Shown here: piece after piece, positions 16,454 through 23,553 of the stretch
Position numbering within the stretch: the stretch's first letter is position 1
Layout of the letters: the number at the start of each line of letters is the position of its first letter
Assembly: GCA_903870145.1 (NCBI GenBank)
Contig: CAIQBO010000003.1
Location: forward strand, 1 to 64,000
Direction of reading: 5' to 3'
Length of the DNA stretch: 64,000 bases
From: an uncultured Burkholderiales bacterium
GTDB taxonomy: Bacteria; Pseudomonadota; Gammaproteobacteria; Burkholderiales; Burkholderiaceae_C
Made by a program: the position numbers and the translations under genes
Notes under the pieces: model-generated
Told to the model about the DNA's origin: nothing
The model's input: the letters and a program-made list of their open reading frames with translations, nothing else
The model's database searches: none

Positions 16454-18270
16454 AAAGTATTCAATCAGTTAACGACTTTGTCATCAAGTTTGCCAATGTG
16501 AACGGCTCGGGTTCAGCCTCGGCCAATGAATTATTTGCCAAGGCTATTTTACGAATGGGCGTGCCTGTCAGTCCTCGCAATATTTTCCCCAGCAACATCC
16601 AAGGCATGCCCACGTGGTATGAGGTCAGGGTGTCTGAACAGGGTTACTTAGGCAGGCGCGGCGGGACCGACATGATCGTTGCCATGAACCCCCAGACTTG
16701 GGACAGCGACATTGCTGAAATCGAGCCTGGCGGGTATTTATTTTATGACTCGACCCGCCCGATACCTGCTTCTAAATTCAGAGACGATGTGCAAACCATT
16801 GGTGTGCCTCTGACCGAAATCAGCAACGCCAATTACGCCGACCCTCGGCAGCGTCAGTTGTTCAAAAATATCATTTATGTGGGCGCACTTTCGCAGCTGC
16901 TGGGTGTTGAAGAAGAGGTTTTTCACAAACTGTTTGCTGAGCAATACAAGGGCAAAGAGTTGCTGCTGGACTCCAACCTGCGGGCCTTGAAAATGGGGCG
17001 CGATTACATGGCCACCCACTTTAAAGAAGGCATTGGCCTGCGCGTCAAGCGCGCCAATAATGTGGGCGATAAAATTTTCACTGATGGCAACAGTGCCGCT
17101 GCGTTGGGTTGCATCTATGGTGGCGCCACTGTGGCCGCCTGGTACCCCATCACCCCCTCCTCCTCGGTGCCTGAAGCATTTCAAAAATATTGCGAAAAAT
17201 TTCGTGTCGACCCCGTTACGGGGCAACACCGCTATGCCATTGTGCAAGCCGAAGACGAGTTGGCCTCCATCGGCATGGTGGTGGGTGCAGGTTGGAATGG
17301 TGCGCGTGCTTTCACGGCCACCTCCGGCCCTGGCATTTCGCTCATGACCGAATTCATTGGGTTGGCATATTTTGCAGAAATCCCTGTGACCCTGATCAAT
17401 GTACAGCGCGGCGGCCCGTCCACCGGCATGCCCACTCGCACACAGCAATCGGACATCTTGAGCTGCGCCTACGCCTCCCACGGAGATACCAAGCACGTGA
17501 TGCTGCTGCCTGAAGACCCGGCCGAATGCTTTGAGCACGCCGCTTTAGCATTGGATTTGGCCGATCGTTTACAAACACCGATCTTTTTAATGACAGATTT
17601 AGACATCGGTATGAACCAAAGATTGAGCCGTCCGTTTGAATGGGATGACAGCAAAATGTATGACCGAGGAAAGGTCATGACTGCGCAAGAGTTGGAAGCC
17701 GGGAAAGACTTTGGGCGCTACAAAGATGTTGATGGCGATGGCATTCCTTGGCGCACCCTGCCAGGCACGCACCCGACATTGGGCAGTTTTTTCACACGCG
17801 GCACCACGCGCGACCCCTACGCCCGCTACTCCGAAAAAGGTGTCGACTATGTCTACAACATGGAGCGCTTGATACGCAAATTCAAAACCGCTGCCAATAT
17901 GGTGCCTGCGCCTGTTCTGCACAAGGCCAAGTCAGCCAGCTCGGTAGGCGCTATTTATTTTGGTTCCACCAGCCCGGCCATGTCCGAGGCCTTTGACCAG
18001 CTCGAGGCCCTGGGCTTTGGGATAGACGGTTTGCGCTTGCGGGCATTTCCATTCAACGACGATGTCAAAGCATTCATCGATGCGCACGAAACGGTGTTTG
18101 TCGTCGAACAAAATCGGGATGCACAAATGCACACTCTGCTGGTGACCGAACTCTCGATCGACCCGAACCACTTGATCAAAGTCTTGCATTACGACGGGAC
18201 CCCCATCACGGCACGCTTCATTGCGCAAGCCATTCAATCTCATCTCACACACATTCAGGAGGCTGCATGA
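16450..18270 (+). CDS. korA: 2-oxoacid:acceptor oxidoreductase, fused gamma-alpha subunit
   Basis: 606 residues from the ATG at 16450, which overlaps the upstream stop. Residues 1-190 are the gamma (POR_gamma) domain with NVNGSGSASANELFAKAI and SEQGYLGRRGG. Then come the alpha pyrimidine-binding domain (GNSAAALGCIYGG, WYPITPSSSVPE, EDELASIGMVVGAG, ARAFTATSGPGISLM, NVQRGGPSTGMPTRTQQSD) and a C-terminal domain ending in VEQNRDAQ. Fused gamma-alpha chains are the form found in 2-oxoglutarate and indolepyruvate-type enzymes of aerobic or facultative bacteria. With korB it decarboxylates a 2-oxoacid to the acyl-CoA. 2-Oxoglutarate is the best guess for the substrate. Confidence 0.88.
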   Translation: MKSIQSVNDFVIKFANVNGSGSASANELFAKAILRMGVPVSPRNIFPSNIQGMPTWYEVRVSEQGYLGRRGGTDMIVAMNPQTWDSDIAEIEPGGYLFYDSTRPIPASKFRDDVQTIGVPLTEISNANYADPRQRQLFKNIIYVGALSQLLGVEEEVFHKLFAEQYKGKELLLDSNLRALKMGRDYMATHFKEGIGLRVKRANNVGDKIFTDGNSAAALGCIYGGATVAAWYPITPSSSVPEAFQKYCEKFRVDPVTGQHRYAIVQAEDELASIGMVVGAGWNGARAFTATSGPGISLMTEFIGLAYFAEIPVTLINVQRGGPSTGMPTRTQQSDILSCAYASHGDTKHVMLLPEDPAECFEHAALALDLADRLQTPIFLMTDLDIGMNQRLSRPFEWDDSKMYDRGKVMTAQELEAGKDFGRYKDVDGDGIPWRTLPGTHPTLGSFFTRGTTRDPYARYSEKGVDYVYNMERLIRKFKTAANMVPAPVLHKAKSASSVGAIYFGSTSPAMSEAFDQLEALGFGIDGLRLRAFPFNDDVKAFIDAHETVFVVEQNRDAQMHTLLVTELSIDPNHLIKVLHYDGTPITARFIAQAIQSHLTHIQEAA

Positions 18271-19322
18271 CCTACATCACCAAGCCCCGCATGCACCACC
18301 CCAGTCTGTCGACCAACCGGGTGGGCTACACCAGGCGCGATTACGAAGGCCGCATTTCAACACTGTGTGCGGGTTGTGGGCACGACTCGATTTCTGCAGC
18401 CATCATCCAGGCTTGCTGGGAACTCGACATTGAGCCGCACCGTGTGGCCAAACTCTCGGGCATTGGCTGCAGCTCCAAAACACCTGACTATTTTTTAGGT
18501 GCCTCGCACGGCTTTAACACTGTGCACGGCCGAATGCCCTCGGTCTTGACGGGCGCCAACTTGGCCAACCGTGACTTGCTGTACTTGGGTGTTTCAGGCG
18601 ACGGTGATTCAGCCTCTATCGGCTTAGGGCAATTCGCCAATGCCATGCGCAGAGGGGTTCGCATGGCGTACATCGTTGAAAACAATGGTGTCTACGGCCT
18701 GACCAAAGGCCAGTTCTCAGCCACAGCCGATCGCGGCTCGAAAAGTAAAAAAGGCGCCATCAACAACGACAGCCCGGTGGACTTGATCGGCATGGCCTTG
18801 CAGTTGGGTGCAACCTATGTGGCGCGCGGCTTCTCCGGTGACAAGGAACAATTGGTGCCCCTCATCAAAGGCGCGATTGGCCACGGCGGTGCAGCCTTCA
18901 TTGACATCATCAGCCCCTGCGTGACCTTCAACAACCACAGCGGCAGCACCAAAAGCTACGACTACGTCAGGCAGCACAATGACTCGGTCAGCCGCATCGA
19001 CTTCATACCGCAGCACTCCGAAATCACCACGCAATACAAGCCCGGTGAGGTGGTTGAAGTTGAGCAGCACGATGGCACTGTCTTGCGTTTGCGCAAATTG
19101 CACGCGGACTACGAGCCCACCAAACGCTATGCGGCGCTGAGTTACATGAACGAGCGACATGAAAGCGGCGAAATTTTGACGGGCTTGCTGTATGTCGACC
19201 CTCTTTCGCTTGACTTGCATGCATCGCTGAACACCACCCATCTGCCTTTGAATCAATTGGGGCCCAAAGAATTGTGCCCAGGCTCGGCACAACTGACCAA
19301 AATCAACGGCAGTTTGCGTTGA
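18267..19322 (+). CDS. korB: 2-oxoacid:acceptor oxidoreductase, beta (TPP-binding) subunit
   Basis: 351 residues; ATGA overlap with korA. CAGCGHDSISAAI near residue 35 and SGIGCSSKTPDY form the Fe-S/TPP region, and GDGDSASIGLGQF with NNGVYGLTKGQFS is the TPP/Mg signature. The C-terminal half is as in 2-oxoglutarate:ferredoxin oxidoreductase beta chains. KorAB with the upstream flavoprotein would make a three-subunit complex of about 67, 66 and 38 kDa. The CBS and hemerythrin genes follow closely and probably share the transcript. Confidence 0.9.
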   Translation: MTYITKPRMHHPSLSTNRVGYTRRDYEGRISTLCAGCGHDSISAAIIQACWELDIEPHRVAKLSGIGCSSKTPDYFLGASHGFNTVHGRMPSVLTGANLANRDLLYLGVSGDGDSASIGLGQFANAMRRGVRMAYIVENNGVYGLTKGQFSATADRGSKSKKGAINNDSPVDLIGMALQLGATYVARGFSGDKEQLVPLIKGAIGHGGAAFIDIISPCVTFNNHSGSTKSYDYVRQHNDSVSRIDFIPQHSEITTQYKPGEVVEVEQHDGTVLRLRKLHADYEPTKRYAALSYMNERHESGEILTGLLYVDPLSLDLHASLNTTHLPLNQLGPKELCPGSAQLTKINGSLR

Positions 19323-19340
19323 ACATTTGAAGGAAAAACC

Positions 19341-19781
19341 ATGGCTGAACGCATCGTTTCTAAAACAATGGCCGCAAGGCACATTCTGAACATGTTGCCC
19401 AGCGCAACCGTGTGGGAAGCCGCGTGCACCATGACCAAAGCCAACTCAGGCAACGTCTTGGTGATGGAAGCCAGTGGAGAGCTGCTGGGCATTCTGACAG
19501 AGCGCGATTTGATGACGCGCGTTGTGGCCAAAGCGCTAGAGGCCAAGAAGACTTTGGTCTCTCAAGTCATGACACCGCACCCGCACACAGTCAGCCCAGA
19601 TACCACTGTCTCGCAAGCAGTTTTGATCATGATCGAGCGTGGCTTTCGCCATCTACCTGTGATCTCCCAAAATGGCCATATCTTGGGTGTTTTTTCTGCA
19701 CGCGATGCACTTCCCCGCGAAGTGGATGCCGCCATGACCTTGGCTGAGTTTCATGAACAAATCAATGACGCCATGGGTTAA
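19341..19781 (+). CDS. Tandem CBS-domain protein
   Basis: 146 residues composed almost wholly of two CBS motifs. The first spans about residues 8-65 (ATVWEAACTMTKANSGNVLV, GILTERDLMTRVV) and the second about 72-130 (MTPHPHTVSPDTTVSQA, RHLPVI, GVFSARDAL). Such stand-alone pairs bind adenine nucleotides and report energy or redox state to a partner. No catalytic domain is attached. It follows korB by 18 bp with its own AAGGA site, so it may tune the oxidoreductase by AMP/ATP or NAD(P)H. That role is inferred only from position. Confidence 0.85.
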   Translation: MAERIVSKTMAARHILNMLPSATVWEAACTMTKANSGNVLVMEASGELLGILTERDLMTRVVAKALEAKKTLVSQVMTPHPHTVSPDTTVSQAVLIMIERGFRHLPVISQNGHILGVFSARDALPREVDAAMTLAEFHEQINDAMG

Positions 19782-19811
19782 CCCCGCCTATTTTTAACTC
19801 TGGAGATTCTT

Positions 19812-20336
19812 ATGTTTGCTGCGCCCCCTGCATTGGCCATGTTTGAATTCTTAGACCTCACGCACAAAACCATTCAAGAAGAATTGGGCAAGTTGCGGGT
19901 TTTGGTCCAAGCCATTGAGGCCGAGAAAATTTCACCAATGCAGCAAAAAAGTTTGGCCACAATTTGCGATTATTTCGAACACGAAGTCAAACACCATCAC
20001 TTAGACGAAGAAAAACACGTGTTTCCTGCTTTGTATGAAAGCTCTGACCCTCAAATCCACCAAGTCGCTGACCAACTCAAGCAAGACCACGGCTGGCTAG
20101 AGCAAAATTGGCTGGAACTCTCGCCCTCCTTGGTCGCGGCAAGTCAGGGCAATAACTGGTTTGACATGGCCGAGCTGGCCCATGGCTTTGAAGTCTTTGA
20201 AGCTTTGTATGCCGACCACATGGTGCTAGAAGAAAGCATTGCATTCAAAAGCGCCCAAGATTTGCCTCGCCATTGGGACACCATGGCCATTGGCCGAGAA
20301 ATGGCGCAAAGGCGAGCGGCCAAAAAACACGCCTGA
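19812..20336 (+). CDS. Hemerythrin-like (HHE) di-iron protein
   Basis: 174 residues. The four-helix hemerythrin pattern is visible: a His in helix 1 (LTHKTIQEEL), HEVKHHHLDEEKHVFPAL in helix 2 with several His and Glu ligands, LKQDHGWLEQNW in helix 3 and YADHMVLEE in helix 4. Such proteins bind O2 or NO through a di-iron centre, or store iron. The position at the end of the kor operon suggests oxygen sensing or scavenging beside an oxygen-sensitive Fe-S enzyme. The stop codon lies inside an 11-bp tandem duplication. Confidence 0.82.
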   Translation: MFAAPPALAMFEFLDLTHKTIQEELGKLRVLVQAIEAEKISPMQQKSLATICDYFEHEVKHHHLDEEKHVFPALYESSDPQIHQVADQLKQDHGWLEQNWLELSPSLVAASQGNNWFDMAELAHGFEVFEALYADHMVLEESIAFKSAQDLPRHWDTMAIGREMAQRRAAKKHA

Positions 20337-20350
20337 GACACGCCTGAGAC
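20329..20350 (+). repeat. 11-bp tandem duplication across the hemerythrin stop codon
   Basis: ACGCCTGAGAC occurs twice in direct succession (20329-20339 and 20340-20350). The first copy holds the TGA stop. Since 11 is not a multiple of three, the duplication looks like a recent slip event that left the reading frame end intact. Confidence 0.6.
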
Positions 20351-20375
20351 AGGCCAAGCCTGGGCAAATGAAAAG

Positions 20376-20392
20376 CCAGCCGCCAAGGCTGG
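20376..20392. terminator. Small hairpin between hemerythrin and VOC genes
   Basis: CCAGCC, five bases, GGCTGG: a perfect 6-bp stem. On the plus strand no T-run follows; on the minus strand it is followed by CTTTTCATTT, so it looks more like a terminator for antisense transcripts. It may also lower read-through from the kor operon. Low confidence. Confidence 0.3.
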
Positions 20393-20404
20393 TATGGTTC
20401 GGCC

Positions 20405-21115
20405 ATGAAAACACAAATTGATCATCTGGTCGTTGCGGCGAAAACTTTGGAACAAGGGGTCGCGTGGTGCGAAGCCACCTTTGGCATCACACCCGCGCCA
20501 GGTGGTGAGCACGAAAAGTATGCCACCCACAATCGACTGTTCAAAATTGCCACGCCGGGCTTTCCCCTGGCCTATTTGGAGATCATTGCTGTCAATCCGG
20601 AAGTTGTTTTAACGGGTAAAGATCTACGCCCCACGCGATGGTTTGACTTGGACGAGCCTGCGCTGCAAGCGGCCGTGGTTGCTTGCCCCTGCTTAGTCCA
20701 TTTTGTTGTGAGTACCGATCAGATTCAAGCGGCACGCCACGCTTTGAAAGCGCAGGGCATTGACCGTGGTCACGCCGTTCATGCCAGCCGCAGCACCAAC
20801 AAAGGCCTGCTGCAATGGCAAATCACAGTGCGAGACGATGGCCAACGCTTGTTTGACGGTGCACTGCCAACCCTGATTCAATGGGGCAAACCTGGCGCTG
20901 CGGACCCCTTGCGCCTTCACCCTCGCAACCATTTACCGCGCAGCGGTGTTTCCTTGCAAAGCATTGAAATCAGGCACCCCAGCGCGGACAAATTGACTGC
21001 AGCTTATGCCGCCATAAAGCTTGAAGGCATCTCCACTGAAGAGGGGCCAGCCAACATCACCGCCACGTTCAAAACGCCCAAGGGATTGGTTGTACTAGAA
21101 AGCCAAGGTGTTTGA
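20405..21115 (+). CDS. VOC-fold protein (glyoxalase-like domain)
   Basis: 236 residues. It starts with IDHLVVAAKTLEQGVAWCEATFGI, typical of the glyoxalase_3/VOC group, with YATHNRLFKI and AYLEIIAVNP marking the next strands. No reaction can be assigned: VOC proteins include isomerases, lyases and dioxygenases with a metal on the fold's concave side. It is separated by no gap from the flavin monooxygenase gene (TGA directly followed by ATG) and with it and the hydrolase forms a three-gene operon. Confidence 0.75.
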   Translation: MKTQIDHLVVAAKTLEQGVAWCEATFGITPAPGGEHEKYATHNRLFKIATPGFPLAYLEIIAVNPEVVLTGKDLRPTRWFDLDEPALQAAVVACPCLVHFVVSTDQIQAARHALKAQGIDRGHAVHASRSTNKGLLQWQITVRDDGQRLFDGALPTLIQWGKPGAADPLRLHPRNHLPRSGVSLQSIEIRHPSADKLTAAYAAIKLEGISTEEGPANITATFKTPKGLVVLESQGV

Positions 21116-22609
21116 ATGCCTACAACTGCCCCTGAAATTTTAGATGTTCTCATTGTGGGAGCTGGCATTTCAGGCATTGGCGCTGCTCGCCATTTGCAAA
21201 AAAAATGTCCTGATAAAACTTGGCGCATTGTGGAGGCGCGTGAGCGACTGGGCGGCACTTGGGATTTATTTCGTTACCCCGGCATTCGCTCGGACTCAGA
21301 CATGAACACCTTGGGCTACGCGTTCAAGCCGTGGACCGCAAACAAAGCCATTGCCGATGGCTCAACCATCCTGCGCTACCTTGCGGAGGCCGCCAATGAA
21401 ACCGGGGTTGCCCAAAATATTCTCTATCAGCATGCTGTTCGCAGCGCGCATTGGTCTTCCGAGCACGCTTACTGGACTGTGGAGGTCAGTTTCCAAGATG
21501 CACCCACACTGGTGCAGTTCAAGGCACGTTTTCTTTATTTGTGTTGCGGTTACTACAGCTACAAGCAAGGCCACCAACCCACATTCAAAGGCCAAGAAGA
21601 ATTCAAAGGCCAACTGATCTATCCGCAGTTTTGGCCCCAAGACTTGAGCTACCAAGACAAGCGCGTGGTCGTGATTGGCAGCGGCGCCACAGCGATCACG
21701 CTGGTGCCGGAGTTGGCGAAAACAGCGGCGCATGTCACCATGTTGCAAAGGTCGCCCACCTACGTGATCTCCCTAGCAGAACGGGACGCCTTGTCGCTTT
21801 GGTTGGCACGCTTTTTACCTCAGACAGTAGCTTACGCAGTGACGCGATGGAAGAATGTTTTATTGGGCAGCATTTTCTTTCAGCTCTCAAGACGCAAGCC
21901 CGAGATGATCAAATCACTGATCACCTGGATGGCCACCAAACAATTGGGCGCCAAAGTGGATGTGAAAAAGCATTTCACACCCAGCTACAAGCCCTGGGAT
22001 CAGCGCATGTGCGTGATCCCCAATGGTGATTTGTTCAAGACGCTCAGAAAAGGCAAGGCTTCGGTTGTGACCGAAACCATTGAATGCTTCACGCACAAAG
22101 GCATTCAATTGACCAACGGAGAAGAATTGTCAGCAGACATTGTGGTTTGCGCGACGGGTTTGACGCTAAATTTTCTGGGGGACATGGTCTTCACGGTCGA
22201 CCAAAAACCTGTGGATTTTTCCAAAGCCATTATTTATCAAGGCATGATGTTGTCTGATTTGCCCAATGCGATCGTAGCGATTGGGTACACCAACTTGTCG
22301 TGGACACTCAAGGCTGATTTAACCTCCCAGTATGCCTGTCGCCTGATCAAGTACATGGACCGCCATGGTTACACAACGGCTATGGCCAAAGGTGACCCGC
22401 AAGTGAAACCGCAAAACTTCATGCCGTTCAATTCAGGCTACGTCCAAAGAGCCAGCGAATATTTACCCAAACAAGGTGACCGAAAACCGTGGCAAGTGGC
22501 GCCCTATTATTGGCTGGACATCGCAGTCTTGCGATGGGGTCGCTTGGACGATGGCGTGATGACTTTCAGCAAGAGCACCGCCTTCCATAAAAAGGAGTTT
22601 TCAGCATGA
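21116..22609 (+). CDS. Class B flavin monooxygenase, EtaA/Baeyer-Villiger type with altered fingerprint
   Basis: 497 residues. FAD-binding GAGISGIGAARHL (about residues 16-28), GGTWDLFRYPGIRSDSDM, and the NADPH-binding fold GSGATAITLVPELA are clear. The overall order resembles EtaA-type Baeyer-Villiger monooxygenases, which turn ketones into esters or oxygenate thioamides. The fingerprint FxGxxxHxxxWP reads FKGQLIYPQFWP, so the histidine is a tyrosine (codon TAT). The gene is followed, with a 4-bp overlap, by an alpha/beta hydrolase that could cleave the ester product. The substrate is unknown. Confidence 0.82.
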   Translation: MPTTAPEILDVLIVGAGISGIGAARHLQKKCPDKTWRIVEARERLGGTWDLFRYPGIRSDSDMNTLGYAFKPWTANKAIADGSTILRYLAEAANETGVAQNILYQHAVRSAHWSSEHAYWTVEVSFQDAPTLVQFKARFLYLCCGYYSYKQGHQPTFKGQEEFKGQLIYPQFWPQDLSYQDKRVVVIGSGATAITLVPELAKTAAHVTMLQRSPTYVISLAERDALSLWLARFLPQTVAYAVTRWKNVLLGSIFFQLSRRKPEMIKSLITWMATKQLGAKVDVKKHFTPSYKPWDQRMCVIPNGDLFKTLRKGKASVVTETIECFTHKGIQLTNGEELSADIVVCATGLTLNFLGDMVFTVDQKPVDFSKAIIYQGMMLSDLPNAIVAIGYTNLSWTLKADLTSQYACRLIKYMDRHGYTTAMAKGDPQVKPQNFMPFNSGYVQRASEYLPKQGDRKPWQVAPYYWLDIAVLRWGRLDDGVMTFSKSTAFHKKEFSA

Positions 22610-23550
22610 TGCTTTTATGGGCGTTTCTTATTTTGGTTTTATTTCTCCTGAGCCTGATGATTGGCTTCACGGCTTACAGCGCGCACAAAGTTGAGCAACT
22701 GATGCCAGCACAAGGCTCGTTTGTAGACCTGGGCCACACACGTTTGCACATCGTCGACCAAGGGCAAGGGCCTGCTATTTTGATGGTCCATGGCTTGGCT
22801 GGCAATTTGCGGCAATTCACATATGGCGTGTCTGAACCGTTGACTGCGCATTACCGTGTGATCTGCGTGGACCGCCCGGGCAGTGGCTACTCCAGCCGAT
22901 CTCCGTCGGCCCCTGTCAGCCTGCAAGCACAGGCCGATACTTTGTCAGCACTTTTAATCCACCTGAATATCCAAGAAGCTTTGGTGGTGGGTCACTCCTT
23001 GGGCGGGGCTGTGGCTTTGTCAATGGCGCAGCGCCACCCCTCCCAGGTCAAAGGTTTGGCTTTGATTGCCCCTCTGACAAAATTGCCCGCTATGGCTTCA
23101 CCGGCTTTCAAAGTACTGAATATTCCCGTTGAAGGTTTGCGGCATTTGCTGGCCTGGACACTGGCAACGCCCCTGGGCTTGAGCCGAATCAACGCCACCT
23201 TGTCTCTCATCTTTGGTCCGGAAAAAGCACCGCGAGATTTTGCAACTCGCGGCGGAGGTTTGATGGCGCTGCGGCCCAGTCATTTTGTCGGCGCATCGAC
23301 TGATTTGGCAGCTGGAAAATCAAGCATGTCCGAAATTGAAGCAGGTTATGCCGCCATGAAATTGCCCGTGCATGTGCTCTTTGCGAGAGAAGATCGAATT
23401 TTGAATTGCCAAGAGAATGGGCAGGCACTGGTTGAGCGCCTACCGGGAACTCAATTGACTTTGTTAACCGGCGGTCACATGCTGCCCATCACACAAATTG
23501 AAACCACCACGGCTTTCATTGAAGATATGGCCCGTCAAGTGTTCGCATAA
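22606..23550 (+). CDS. Alpha/beta hydrolase with N-terminal membrane anchor
   Basis: 314 residues. A hydrophobic N-terminus (LLWAFLILVLFLLSLMIGFTAY) forms a signal anchor. The hydrolase core has the oxyanion segment MVHGLAGN, the nucleophile elbow GHSLGG, a probable Asp in FAREDRIL and His in GGHMLP, a complete catalytic triad. It could be an esterase or lipase. Translational overlap with the flavin monooxygenase suggests hydrolysis of the ester formed by that enzyme. The stop lies 3 bp from the convergent TrhO-GST gene, with no room for a terminator. Confidence 0.82.
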   Translation: MMLLWAFLILVLFLLSLMIGFTAYSAHKVEQLMPAQGSFVDLGHTRLHIVDQGQGPAILMVHGLAGNLRQFTYGVSEPLTAHYRVICVDRPGSGYSSRSPSAPVSLQAQADTLSALLIHLNIQEALVVGHSLGGAVALSMAQRHPSQVKGLALIAPLTKLPAMASPAFKVLNIPVEGLRHLLAWTLATPLGLSRINATLSLIFGPEKAPRDFATRGGGLMALRPSHFVGASTDLAAGKSSMSEIEAGYAAMKLPVHVLFAREDRILNCQENGQALVERLPGTQLTLLTGGHMLPITQIETTTAFIEDMARQVFA

Positions 23551-23553
23551 AAA

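Noticed and set aside
16738-17538. 266-codon minus-strand ORF
   Set aside because: It is fully antisense to korA, which has unmistakable signatures; composition is that of a reversed coding frame.
20376-20392. Hairpin as a plus-strand intrinsic terminator of the kor operon
   Set aside because: There is no T-run on the plus strand; it is listed only as a low-confidence hairpin.
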